Virus record (IMG/VR): IMGVR_UViG_3300046006_001715
Coordinates: 1 to 40,903 of that record
DNA length: 40,903 bases
Origin: a virus
Strand: one strand, 5' to 3'
Positions 1-5,723 of the stretch are shown here, piece by piece. The notes beneath the pieces are model-generated. The model ran no database searches, had not been told where the DNA came from, and saw nothing but the letters and a program-made list of their open reading frames with translations. Numbering within the stretch: position 1 is the first letter of the stretch; each line of letters starts with the position of its first letter. Position numbers and translations under genes: made by a program.

Positions 1-129
1 GAACCAAGAAGGCCCCGCTGTCCGAACTCGCCATGGCAGGCATTACCCGCGAAGCAGCGAAAGCCGGTTGGACGCTGGAAGCCGCTTTGTCGGAGTGCGT
101 CACCCGAGGCTGGACGGCATTCAAGGCCG
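1..129. repeat. terminal direct repeat, left copy
   Basis: Positions 4-129 are identical to 40778-40903; position 3 is A where 40777 is G, and 1-2 match again. A 126-base exact overlap at both ends of a contig is what a circular or terminally redundant molecule gives when assembled, and about 126-127 bases is a common k-mer overlap. I read it as an assembly overlap rather than a biological terminal repeat. The mismatch at position 3 changes one codon (ACC versus GCC) in the split replication gene and may be a population variant. Confidence 0.9.
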
Positions 130-314
130 ATTGGGTGACTGCCAAGCAGACCTTTGCCCAGCAGGCCGCCGACACAGCCCGCACGACCGTACCCGCCAAG
201 CCGGGCCGCGATCCCGCCCTTGTTCGCCTTGAGGAAGACGCAGCCAAGGCCAAGCCCATGTCCCCCGAAATTCGCCAAGCACTGGCGCAAGCCGTTGGAA
301 GGATGACGCAATGA
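1..314 (+). CDS. YdaU/DUF1376-like replication protein, C-terminal part (5' end lies at window end)
   Basis: The reading frame entering the window continues without a stop from the ORF that begins at 40306 and runs off the right edge, so this is the C-terminal half of one gene cut by linearisation. The internal ATG at 33 is not the start. The visible part is helical and Ala/Lys-rich, with 'MAGITREAAKAGWTLE' and 'CVTRGWTAFKADWV', the conserved tail seen in phage YdaU-type proteins (helicase-loader-like role by analogy). It ends in an ATGA overlap with the ParB-like gene, so the two are probably translationally coupled. Joined product is about 302 residues. Confidence 0.8.
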   Translation, partial: TKKAPLSELAMAGITREAAKAGWTLEAALSECVTRGWTAFKADWVTAKQTFAQQAADTARTTVPAKPGRDPALVRLEEDAAKAKPMSPEIRQALAQAVGRMTQ

Positions 315-955
315 CCAAACTAGACAAGATCATTTTTGATGCCAAGGTGTCCGATCGGAAGATTCTCGAAATTCCGATTGAGACGATTACGGCCACACCG
401 TACAACCCAAAGGACCGGACCAAGGACAGCGCCAAGTTGCGCAAGTTGGTGGAGACGGTCAAAAAGTATGGGGTGATTCAACCCATCGTCATCACGGCAG
501 AGCGTGACCTGGTTGATGGAAACCGCCGTTTGGCCGCTGCGAAGCTCGCAGGCTTCACCACCATTGATTGCATCATCCTGCCGCAGCACGTTGACAAGGA
601 TGAGGTGTTTGGCGAACTGAACACCAGCAGCGAAAAGATTGGCGGTAAGGGCTGGGTTGCAGCCTACCGCTATGGCCTGCGCAAGTTGCCCGGCGACGAA
701 CTCGCTAAGTGCCAAGAACTTCACCGGATGCTAGGCAACTATGGGCTGGACAAGCTGATCGCCCACAACATCGGCACCAACATTCTCCCGTTCTGCAAGC
801 TCATCAAGGCTCAGGGTGTGCCCATGCGCCTTGAAGACATGATTTTGGTAGTTGTGGAGCGTCGGTTGGTCAACAAGCTCAACGCCATCGTGCGCGGTGA
901 TTGGCAGCAGCTTGAGAAAGTGCGCCAGCTTCGCGCCGTGCTGGAGCCCGCATGA
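311..955 (+). CDS. ParB/Srx-fold domain protein
   Basis: A 214-residue protein. Residues 18-90 look like the ParB N-terminal (ParB/sulfiredoxin) domain: an 'IPIETI..TPYNPK' strand, then 'GVIQPIVI' (54-61) and 'DGNRR' (69-73), the position of the GERR-type nucleotide-binding box. The C-terminal half is helical without a clear partition helix-turn-helix. Chromosomal ParB proteins bind and hydrolyse CTP; phage relatives often act with replication or modification genes. Here it sits between the replication gene and NinB, coupled by ATGA overlaps on both sides, so a replication or DNA-processing role is more likely than plasmid partition because an integrase is present. Confidence 0.8.
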   Translation: MTKLDKIIFDAKVSDRKILEIPIETITATPYNPKDRTKDSAKLRKLVETVKKYGVIQPIVITAERDLVDGNRRLAAAKLAGFTTIDCIILPQHVDKDEVFGELNTSSEKIGGKGWVAAYRYGLRKLPGDELAKCQELHRMLGNYGLDKLIAHNIGTNILPFCKLIKAQGVPMRLEDMILVVVERRLVNKLNAIVRGDWQQLEKVRQLRAVLEPA

Positions 956-1146
956 CCCCCTTCGTGCAAATCCTGACGCAGATCGAGAAGCGCGGATTCG
1001 TCCGCCGTTCGGAACTCTCCGAACTGATGGGCCGAACAGCAGAGAACGCACTGGCCCAGCTTTGCGAGCGCGGAGACATTCGCCGCATTGCACGCGGTGT
1101 TTATGCGCTGCCTGGTACGCCTAACTTGCCGAAGGTGCGGGCATGA
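952..1146 (+). CDS. small winged-helix DNA-binding protein
   Basis: A 64-residue protein built almost entirely of one winged helix: helices around 'RRSELSELMGRTAENALAQL', then a wing ending in 'RRIARGVYALPGT'. The last motif recalls the N-terminal domain of AbiEi-type antitoxins and other short wHTH proteins, but no toxin partner or catalytic domain is present, so I do not call a toxin-antitoxin system. It overlaps the ParB-like gene by ATGA and the next 47-residue gene by ATGA. Probable early regulator; target unknown. Confidence 0.6.
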   Translation: MTPFVQILTQIEKRGFVRRSELSELMGRTAENALAQLCERGDIRRIARGVYALPGTPNLPKVRA

Positions 1147-1286
1147 GCTGCAAGACCTGCCACCACAGCAACACCAAGAACAACCCAGCAATGGCCCGAG
1201 TTGGTTACTGCAACTGCGTGCTAGGCCCGAAGTGGAAGTTCTACGCACCGACCTTTACCTGTTCAAAGTGGAAAGCAAAGCAATGA
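1143..1286 (+). CDS. 47-residue cysteine-rich protein
   Basis: Starts ATG at 1143 in an ATGA overlap with the wHTH gene and stops at 1286, again in ATGA overlap with the next gene. The product begins MSCKTCHHSN and has Cys at 3, 6, 23, 25 and 40, with His 7 and 8: a CxxC plus CxC pattern that could bind one zinc ion. Small zinc-knuckle proteins like this are common in early phage operons and usually have no assigned function. The overlap on both sides is the main reason to believe it. Confidence 0.6.
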   Translation: MSCKTCHHSNTKNNPAMARVGYCNCVLGPKWKFYAPTFTCSKWKAKQ

Positions 1287-1423
1287 AGCCACGCATGCGC
1301 CTGAAAGACAGCTTCTTTGACGGTGGCTGGATTTACCACTGGTGGGAGTGCTGGTCGCCTGATGGCCGGATCGGTCACGGCTTCTCGCCAAAGTCGGCTT
1401 ATGAGGCTTGGAGCAAGGCATGA
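1283..1423 (+). CDS. 46-residue Trp/Phe-rich hypothetical protein
   Basis: Runs from ATG 1283 to TGA 1423, coupled by ATGA overlaps to the Cys-rich gene before it and NinB after it. The sequence contains 'GGWIYHWWECWSPDGRIGHG' followed by 'SPKSAYEAW', a compact antiparallel-strand pattern rich in Trp and Gly with a final helix. I do not recognise a family with certainty. Position in an unbroken overlap chain supports it as a real gene. Confidence 0.55.
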   Translation: MKPRMRLKDSFFDGGWIYHWWECWSPDGRIGHGFSPKSAYEAWSKA

Positions 1424-1830
1424 GTGAGCGCATCACCCTGCGTCTGTGGGAGCCGGTGCAGGCTCACAAAGCTCTTGCCGGTGTATGGCCCAACGTCAAG
1501 GCCTTGTTGATGGCTGGGCATCGCTTGGTGATTGAGGTCAAGCCCGAAACCCGCAGCACTGAACAGAATGCCCGGCTGTGGGCCATGTTGACCGAAATCA
1601 GCAGACAAGTGGATTGGTACGGCAACCGCCTCACGCCCGATGAGTGGAAAGACGTTTTCAGCGCCGCCATGAAGCGCACGAAGGTTGTGCCCGGTCTGGA
1701 TGGCGGTTTCGTTGTCTGCGGCCAGTCCACCAGCAAGATGACCAAGGGCGAGATGAGCGAGATGCAGACGCTCATGGAGGCTTTCGGTGCTGAGAAGGCC
1801 GTTCGATTCGCCGCACAGGAGGCCGCGTGA
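1420..1830 (+). CDS. ninB: NinB-like recombination protein
   Basis: A 136-residue protein resembling lambda NinB (Orf), a recombination mediator that binds single-stranded DNA and helps load recombinases. Visible signatures are 'VIEVKPETRSTEQNARLWAM', 'VDWYGNRLTPDEWKDVFSAA' and the C-terminal 'GEMSEMQTLMEAFGAEK'. The ATG at 1420 overlaps the previous stop; the in-frame TTG at 1408 is less likely. It sits with NinG two genes downstream, a nin-region arrangement. The end holds an AGGAGG (1817-1822) that serves the following methyltransferase locus. Confidence 0.88.
   Translation: MSERITLRLWEPVQAHKALAGVWPNVKALLMAGHRLVIEVKPETRSTEQNARLWAMLTEISRQVDWYGNRLTPDEWKDVFSAAMKRTKVVPGLDGGFVVCGQSTSKMTKGEMSEMQTLMEAFGAEKAVRFAAQEAA
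1817..1822 (+). promoter_or_regulatory. strong ribosome-binding site shared by two overlapping starts
   Basis: AGGAGG lies 4 nt before the GTG at 1827 (methyltransferase frame, GTGA overlap with ninB) and 8 nt before the ATG at 1831 (+1-frame ORF). The second spacing is near optimal and the first is short, so one site could feed both frames, with re-initiation at the GTGA favouring the methyltransferase. Confidence 0.7.
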
Positions 1831-2612
1831 ATGAGCTACATCTATTCGCTGGGGCAGGAGGTGGAATTCTCGCTGGAGCCTTACTCGGCGACAGGTGCAT
1901 CGGTGCCGTCGAAATCAACCCCTACGCGCAAGCAGTCCTCATCGCCAGACAAGAAGACGGCACGCTCCCGCGCTTCCCAATCTTCAGCGACATCACCAAG
2001 TTCGATGCTCGACCCTTCCGAGGCCGTGCTGATGTCGTTTCTGGAGGATTTCCCTGTCAGGACATCAGCAGCGCAGGCGATCGAGCGGGAATTACCGGCA
2101 AGCGATCAGGACTCTGGCGAGAGTTTGCAAGGGTGGTTTGCGAGGTTGAGCCCATCGAAGTCCGAGTGGAGAACTCCGCAGACCTCACTTCTCGGGGGCT
2201 TGGAGTCGTTCTCGGAGACTTGGCCGCGCTGGGGTTCGATGCACGGTGGGGTGTGTTATCTGCGGCAGACCTTGGCGCACACCATCTGCGTGAGCGCATC
2301 TGGATCGTTGCTACCCACCCTGACCGTAAACGGCAACAACAACCGCCCGTATCCGGGAAAGAAGTCGGGTTACGGCCTGGCCACAGCGGTGGCTCTGCTC
2401 CCGACCTTGACCACTATTGGCCTGAACGGGGGGAGCAACAGCAGGCGAGCCACGGCAAAACGCGGCGAGCCGCCTACCCACATTGGCCCACTGAATCCGG
2501 ATTGGTGCGAATGGTTCATGGGGTTCCCAATCGGCTGGACCGTATTTACTGCCTTGGAAACGCACAAGTTCCAAGAGTGGCAGCAGCAGCATGGCGAACT
2601 CTCAGAGGGTGA
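1827..2612 (+). CDS. dcm: DNA (cytosine-5-)-methyltransferase
   Basis: A 261-residue C5 methyltransferase with its motifs in order: motif I 'HLFAGAGGGILAG' (5-17, AdoMet site), motif II-like 'AVEINPYA', motif IV 'SGGFPCQDISSAG' with catalytic Cys77, motif VI as 'ENS' (116-118, usually ENV), motif VIII-like 'HHLRERIW' (152-159), and motif X 'GNAQVPRVAAAAW' (244-256). The target-recognition stretch between VIII and X is short (about 80 residues), as in phage enzymes. The start is GTG in a GTGA overlap with ninB. It probably protects phage DNA from restriction. A full-length ORF overlaps it in the +1 frame. Confidence 0.9.
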   Translation: MNELHLFAGAGGGILAGALLGDRCIGAVEINPYAQAVLIARQEDGTLPRFPIFSDITKFDARPFRGRADVVSGGFPCQDISSAGDRAGITGKRSGLWREFARVVCEVEPIEVRVENSADLTSRGLGVVLGDLAALGFDARWGVLSAADLGAHHLRERIWIVATHPDRKRQQQPPVSGKEVGLRPGHSGGSAPDLDHYWPERGEQQQASHGKTRRAAYPHWPTESGLVRMVHGVPNRLDRIYCLGNAQVPRVAAAAWRTLRG

Positions 2613-2619
2613 ACGATGA
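1831..2619 (+). CDS. overprinted +1-frame protein across the whole methyltransferase gene
   Basis: A 262-residue ORF starting 4 nt after and stopping 7 nt after the methyltransferase, in the +1 frame. It has an optimally spaced AGGAGG, and its TGA overlaps the ninG ATG (ATGA 2616-2619) exactly as real neighbours do. From about residue 70 it shows motifs I recall from phage proteins often labelled 'DNA methylase': 'FPVRTS', 'WRTPQTSLLGGLESFSETW', 'PRWGSM', 'LLPTLTVNGNNNR', 'LNPDWCEWFMGFPIGWT', 'HKFQEWQQQHG'. The first 65 residues are Ser/Thr/Lys-rich and may be disordered. Function unknown. It is either a true overprinted gene or a frame image kept by conserved methyltransferase DNA; both frames look intact. 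Confidence 0.55.
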   Translation: MSYIYSLGQEVEFSLEPYSATGASVPSKSTPTRKQSSSPDKKTARSRASQSSATSPSSMLDPSEAVLMSFLEDFPVRTSAAQAIERELPASDQDSGESLQGWFARLSPSKSEWRTPQTSLLGGLESFSETWPRWGSMHGGVCYLRQTLAHTICVSASGSLLPTLTVNGNNNRPYPGKKSGYGLATAVALLPTLTTIGLNGGSNSRRATAKRGEPPTHIGPLNPDWCEWFMGFPIGWTVFTALETHKFQEWQQQHGELSEGER

Positions 2620-3158
2620 AGCCCTGCGCCCACTGTTCCACCCCATTCACCCCGCAGCGCATGGGCCAGCGCGTTTGTTCGCCCAGATGTGCGGGTCGAT
2701 ACGTCAAAGAGCAGAAGAAAGCCGAGGCCGCAGACACGAAGGCGCGCAAGGCTGCGATCAAGACCATTCCCCAACTTATCAAGGAAGCCCAACATGCCTT
2801 CAATGCCTACATCAGACAACGTGACGAAGGAAAAGACTGCATTTGCTGTCCAGGCACGCCGCTCGGCGGCCCTGCCGTTGGTGGCGCATTTGACTGCGGG
2901 CATTGGAGAAGCGTTGGCTCCGCTCCGCACCTGCGGTTCGATGAGCGCAACGCTCACGGACAAAACAAGGTCTGCAATAGATGGGGCGCAGGCCGCGCAG
3001 TTGATTACCGGCGTGGGCTGGTTGAGCGTATCGGAATCGACGGAGTGGAGGCTTTGGAGTCCTCAAACGGTGTTCACAAGTGGACCCGAGAAGAACTGAT
3101 CGCCATCCGCGCCACCTACACCCAGAAGCTCAAAGAACTCAAGAAGGAAACAGCATGA
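2616..3158 (+). CDS. ninG: NinG-like recombination protein
   Basis: A 180-residue relative of lambda NinG (Rap), a structure-specific nuclease acting on Holliday and D-loop junctions. An N-terminal zinc finger has CxxC at 4-7 and a second Cys pair near 21-25. A second metal-like cluster follows: 'CICCPG', then 'AFDCGHWRSVGSAPHLRFDE' and 'NKVCNRWGAG', with the HNH-like His and Asn residues expected for this family. GAGGG lies 6 nt before the ATG. It is coupled upstream to the +1-frame ORF and downstream to the next gene by ATGA. Confidence 0.9.
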   Translation: MKPCAHCSTPFTPQRMGQRVCSPRCAGRYVKEQKKAEAADTKARKAAIKTIPQLIKEAQHAFNAYIRQRDEGKDCICCPGTPLGGPAVGGAFDCGHWRSVGSAPHLRFDERNAHGQNKVCNRWGAGRAVDYRRGLVERIGIDGVEALESSNGVHKWTREELIAIRATYTQKLKELKKETA

Positions 3159-3562
3159 CCAACGACCAAGAAACCATCCTCGCCTTTCTCGTCACCTGCT
3201 GGCCTGAAGGCGCATCGTTTACCAAGATTCTCAAAGACTCAGGCATCAAAGGCCGAGCTGCTGAAAACGCAGCCAGTGCGCTTGTCACATCGGGTCGAGT
3301 AACTGTAGCGATGCACTCCTATTACGCCGTGTACCGCCTGACGCACGACGAAGCGGTAAAGCAGGGCATCGACATGACGCCGGTAGTACCGAGCCGATCT
3401 GATGACGTTTACAAGCGGCCTCCGCTGAAGTTCAAGCCAATGCAGCCGGTTCGGCCTGATGCGGAGGATGCCATGCAGATCATGAGCCGAAGGGGTGACA
3501 GCCTGGTGCCGTTTGCGCCGCCTATTCACATGGGCAGCAACATTCCCGGAGGGATGGCGTGA
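3155..3562 (+). CDS. hypothetical protein with winged-helix-like N-terminus
   Basis: A 135-residue protein starting at ATG 3155 (ATGA overlap with ninG); the longer in-frame extension to 3080 lies inside ninG and is unlikely. Residues 1-70 ('ETILAFLVTCWPEGASFTKI', 'GRAAENAASALVTSGRV') read like a winged helix that might bind DNA. The rest is Pro-rich and probably flexible ('VVPSRSD', 'RPPLKFKPMQPVRP'). It is not a family I can name. It overlaps the next gene by GTGA. Confidence 0.6.
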   Translation: MTNDQETILAFLVTCWPEGASFTKILKDSGIKGRAAENAASALVTSGRVTVAMHSYYAVYRLTHDEAVKQGIDMTPVVPSRSDDVYKRPPLKFKPMQPVRPDAEDAMQIMSRRGDSLVPFAPPIHMGSNIPGGMA

Positions 3563-3774
3563 GCGCGGACGGTGGGCCAGCGTTCCCGACCCCTCGATAT
3601 GAGCGCGGAGAAATGTACTCGCTGGGCATGACCCTGCGCGACTACTTTGCAGCGAAGGCTATGCAGGCGCTGATGTCAACGCCGAAGCCGGACTACGGCC
3701 GGATGAGCGCCGACAGTCTTTCAACGATGGCTTACCAGATGGCGGACGCCATGCTGAAGGCCCGTCAATCATGA
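3559..3774 (+). CDS. small conserved phage protein ('GMTLRDYFAAKAM' type)
   Basis: A 71-residue protein starting with GTG in a GTGA overlap. It carries 'GMTLRDYFAAKAMQALM', a motif that recurs in many short proteins of temperate phages, normally followed by a helix ending in 'ADAMLKAR' as here. No catalytic residues are evident and no function is established to my knowledge. The N-terminus has 'GGPAFPTP', also typical of this group. Coupled to the next gene by ATGA. Confidence 0.65.
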   Translation: MSADGGPAFPTPRYERGEMYSLGMTLRDYFAAKAMQALMSTPKPDYGRMSADSLSTMAYQMADAMLKARQS

Positions 3775-3995
3775 GCGTAGAAGCCATCACAGCCTACCTA
3801 GAGGCACACCCTGACGGCGTATCAGAGCGAGTGATAGCCAAAGACCTGCGCCGCCAGCTAGGCCACGTCAAAACCTCCTTGGAGCGTATGCATCGCTATG
3901 TGTATGTGGACCGATGGGACGGTGACGACCGGGTGTGGGCGCTTGTTGAAGTTCCGCCGGAGCCACCAAAGCCGGACAGAAAGGCAAAGGCATGA
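3771..3995 (+). CDS. small winged-helix-like protein
   Basis: A 74-residue protein with two helices and a putative recognition helix ('GVSERVIAKDLRRQLGHVKT', 'LERMHRYVYVD') followed by a short wing and a basic, Pro-rich tail 'PPEPPKPDRKAKA'. The architecture resembles a minimal DNA-binding wHTH with a charged tail. It overlaps its neighbours by ATGA on both sides. Function not recognised. Confidence 0.55.
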   Translation: MSVEAITAYLEAHPDGVSERVIAKDLRRQLGHVKTSLERMHRYVYVDRWDGDDRVWALVEVPPEPPKPDRKAKA

Positions 3996-4129
3996 CGGCC
4001 TTTTTAAGCGATGGCATCAGGGACAGGGTTAGCGCCTGTCAGGAGCCTTTTCACTGCATGAATTGCGGCCCTGCGTCACAACGCTGCTTTATGCGAGCTG
4101 GTGCCATCACTCAAGAAGGAAGCCGATGA
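3992..4129 (+). CDS. 45-residue Cys-containing hypothetical protein
   Basis: ATG 3992 to TGA 4127-4129, with ATGA overlaps at both ends. The product has Cys at 17, 22, 25 and 32 ('CQEPFHCMNCG', 'RCFM'), a spacing compatible with a small zinc ribbon. I do not recognise it. The two exact overlaps with credible genes argue against a chance ORF. Confidence 0.5.
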   Translation: MTAFLSDGIRDRVSACQEPFHCMNCGPASQRCFMRAGAITQEGSR

Positions 4130-4494
4130 CGACAAACCCGGATTTTCATTACGTTCCAGAGTCGCATAAAGCGATCGATGCCAGGTTAGTCAATTGGGAC
4201 CGATGGGTCCAAGTGAGGCCGCAAGCGTGGTGCAGCCCCATTTGGAAGCTGGGACGTTCCGGGGGCAGGCAGTGGCATGAGCCAGAGTTCCGGCCCATGT
4301 GCGACACGCTGGACGGCATGGCAATGGAGAAGGCTGTGGCCGCGTTGCCTGACCTTCATAAATCGGCCCTGCGCTGGTTCTACGTCTACCGCTACGGCGA
4401 AAAGAAGTTCCGCGCCCAATCGGGATTGACGCGGGATGGGCTCGTTCAGGTGCTGAAAGACGCTCGGCAGATGTTGATTAACCGGAGGGTTTGA
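4126..4494 (+). CDS. Q-like antitermination protein (putative)
   Basis: A 122-residue protein starting at ATG 4126 (ATGA overlap). The N-terminal part has conserved Trp-rich segments ('NWDRWVQVRPQAW', 'RQWHEPEF'). The C-terminal half, 'MEKAVAALPDLHKSALRWFY' through 'LTRDGLVQVLKDARQMLINR', has the shape of a sigma region-4-like helix-turn-helix found in phage antiterminators of the Q/RinA kind. It is the last gene before a good promoter at 4510-4538 and lies upstream of the late region, where Q genes sit. The assignment is by shape and position. Confidence 0.55.
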   Translation: MTTNPDFHYVPESHKAIDARLVNWDRWVQVRPQAWCSPIWKLGRSGGRQWHEPEFRPMCDTLDGMAMEKAVAALPDLHKSALRWFYVYRYGEKKFRAQSGLTRDGLVQVLKDARQMLINRRV

Positions 4495-4509
4495 GGCGAT
4501 GAAAGGTAG

Positions 4510-4538
4510 TTGACGTGTGACTAGTCGCGCATCAGAAT
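4510..4538 (+). promoter_or_regulatory. sigma-70-type promoter, candidate late (PR'-like) promoter
   Basis: TTGACG at 4510-4515 and CAGAAT at 4533-4538 are separated by 17 bp. The -35 matches consensus at 5 of 6 positions and the -10 at 4 of 6. It lies in the only gap in the rightward early operon, just after the Q-like gene, and would drive 4572 onward. By lambda analogy it may be the promoter on which Q acts, with the first strong terminator at 5694-5723. Confidence 0.55.
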
Positions 4539-4571
4539 AGACCCATAGCAACCAACCACCCGAGCAACACC

Positions 4572-4748
4572 ATGAACAAACTCACCCGCGAAATTGCTGA
4601 ATGGCTCAACGTCGATCTGGAAACCGCGCTGCGTGTTCAGAATCACATGGCTGTTTTGTGTGGCTCACGGTTCAGCCAAGACAGCACCAGCAAGCTCAAG
4701 AAAGACGCTCGCACTGCTTACGCCAGCTTGCAGGCTGCTGTGAAATGA
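4572..4748 (+). CDS. 58-residue hypothetical protein
   Basis: ATG 4572 to TGA 4748, the first gene after the promoter at 4510-4538, with a start about 27 nt after the probable transcription start. The product (MNKLTREIAEWLNVDLETAL at the N-terminus) is a short, probably all-helical protein ending in a basic helix 'KLKKDARTAYASLQAAVK'. No strong Shine-Dalgarno is seen. It overlaps the methyltransferase-like gene by ATGA. Function unknown; it may be a small regulator. Confidence 0.55.
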   Translation: MNKLTREIAEWLNVDLETALRVQNHMAVLCGSRFSQDSTSKLKKDARTAYASLQAAVK

Positions 4749-5368
4749 GGGTGCTTGTGGCTTGCGAGTATTCCGGTCGGGTGCGTGAGGCTTTCCGGGC
4801 GCTAGGGCATGACGCATGGTCGTGCGATTTGCTGGAGTCGGAAGACAACAGCCGTTACCACCTTCAGTGTGATGCGCTCATAGTTGCCGAGCATGGTTTG
4901 CAGGCCAAGGGCGACTACTTTCCCAAGCCGTGGGACTTGATGATTGCTCACCCGCCTTGTACGCACCTGTCTGTCAGTGGTGCGCGTCACTTTGCGGCCA
5001 AGCGTGCAGACGGTCGCCAGAAAGAAGCTATTGAGTTTTTTCTAGCGCTGGCCCGCGCACCCATCCCACGGATCGCCATTGAGAACCCTGTTTGCATCAT
5101 GTCCAGCGTCTGGCGAAAGCCCGATCAGACATTGCAGCCTTGGCAATACGGCCACGGTGAAACGAAAGCCACCTGTCTTTGGTTGAAAAACCTGCCGCCC
5201 TTGGTGCCTACAAACATTGTCAAAGGACGTGAGGCGCGTATCCACAAAATGCCGCCTGGTCCCAATCGCTGGAAAGAGCGCAGCCGAACCTTTGAGGGCA
5301 TCGCGCAGGCAATGGCACAACAATGGTCTGTGCCGACTCAGTACACCGCCGATCTGCTCGCCGCATGA
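4745..5368 (+). CDS. DNA cytosine methyltransferase-like protein (AdoMet fold, no recognition domain)
   Basis: A 207-residue protein starting at ATG 4745 (ATGA). It has a motif I-like start 'VLVACEYSGRVREAFRALGH', a motif IV-like 'IAHPPCTHLSVSG' with Cys72 in PPC, and a motif VI-like 'AIENPV' (111-116), in the order used by C5 methyltransferases. It lacks a target-recognition region and motif X. The family is widespread in phages ('WQYGHGETKATCLWLKNLPP', 'PGPNRWKERSRTF') and its substrate is not established to my knowledge; it could modify DNA, nucleotides or another molecule. It is distinct from the complete enzyme at 1827. Confidence 0.75.
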   Translation: MRVLVACEYSGRVREAFRALGHDAWSCDLLESEDNSRYHLQCDALIVAEHGLQAKGDYFPKPWDLMIAHPPCTHLSVSGARHFAAKRADGRQKEAIEFFLALARAPIPRIAIENPVCIMSSVWRKPDQTLQPWQYGHGETKATCLWLKNLPPLVPTNIVKGREARIHKMPPGPNRWKERSRTFEGIAQAMAQQWSVPTQYTADLLAA

Positions 5369-5532
5369 AACCTGCACCACAAACCGCTACCACGCGGAAA
5401 GCAGCCGAGAGACTGCGAAAGCGAGAGGCCGGATTGAAGCCGCTGGAGCTATGGGCCAAGCCAGAGCACCACGAAGCCATAAAAGCCTATGCGACCAAAC
5501 TGTACAAAAACCCCTTGCGCGACAAGAAATAG
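5365..5532 (+). CDS. 55-residue ribbon-helix-helix-like protein
   Basis: Starts at ATG 5365 in ATGA overlap with the methyltransferase-like gene; the longer frame from 5323 lies inside that gene. A basic N-terminal helix ('KAAERLRKREAGL') is followed by a beta segment 'KPLELWAKPEHHEAIKAYA' and a helix, a pattern recurring in phage proteins with a ribbon-helix-helix or similar DNA-binding fold. Last gene before the 480-bp non-coding stretch. Likely a regulator; target unknown. Confidence 0.55.
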   Translation: MKPAPQTATTRKAAERLRKREAGLKPLELWAKPEHHEAIKAYATKLYKNPLRDKK

Positions 5533-5585
5533 TGTGGCAAGATATGCGCGCTTGAGCTTATTTGCATAGTGAGCAACATCCGTTT

Positions 5586-5723
5586 GGAGGCATCGACGCC
5601 TTCACTCGGGACAGATTTCGACGGCTTAACTCAAAGCAGAGTCCGTCCACTGGGCGGAGATGTGGGTAAAGACCCTCAGCCGTCCCTAAACACAGCCACC
5701 CTGAGCAATCTCGGTGGCTTTTT
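5586..5723 (+). ncRNA. predicted structured RNA upstream of terminase (novel candidate)
   Basis: In a gene-free stretch: hairpin A, GGAGGC (5586-5591) with GCCTTC (5598-5603); a closing stem P1, GACGGCT (5620-5626) with AGCCGTC (5678-5684), perfect over 7 bp; inside it hairpin B, TCCGTC (5642-5647) with GGCGGA (5653-5658), and hairpin C, GGGT (5664-5667) with ACCC (5672-5675); then a terminator at 5694-5723. GGGAC (5608-5612) could also pair with GTCCC (5682-5686), competing with P1, so two folds are possible. It could be a small RNA, an attenuator at the early/late boundary or part of a packaging signal. Drawn by eye from base pairing; no family recognised. Confidence 0.45.
5694..5723 (+). 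terminator. rho-independent terminator
   Basis: AGCCACC (5694-5700) pairs with GGTGGCT (5713-5719), with an inner GAG/CTC extension, followed by a run of five T. It would end transcripts from the 4510 promoter unless an antiterminator acts, comparable to lambda tR'. Confidence 0.8.

Noticed and set aside
952-1146. AbiEi-type antitoxin
   Set aside because: The wHTH resembles the AbiEi N-domain, but there is no toxin gene or the rest of the antitoxin.
5530-5580. sigma-54 or sigma-70 promoter upstream of the structured RNA
   Set aside because: Partial matches only (TGGCAA and TTGAGC boxes) without correctly spaced partners.
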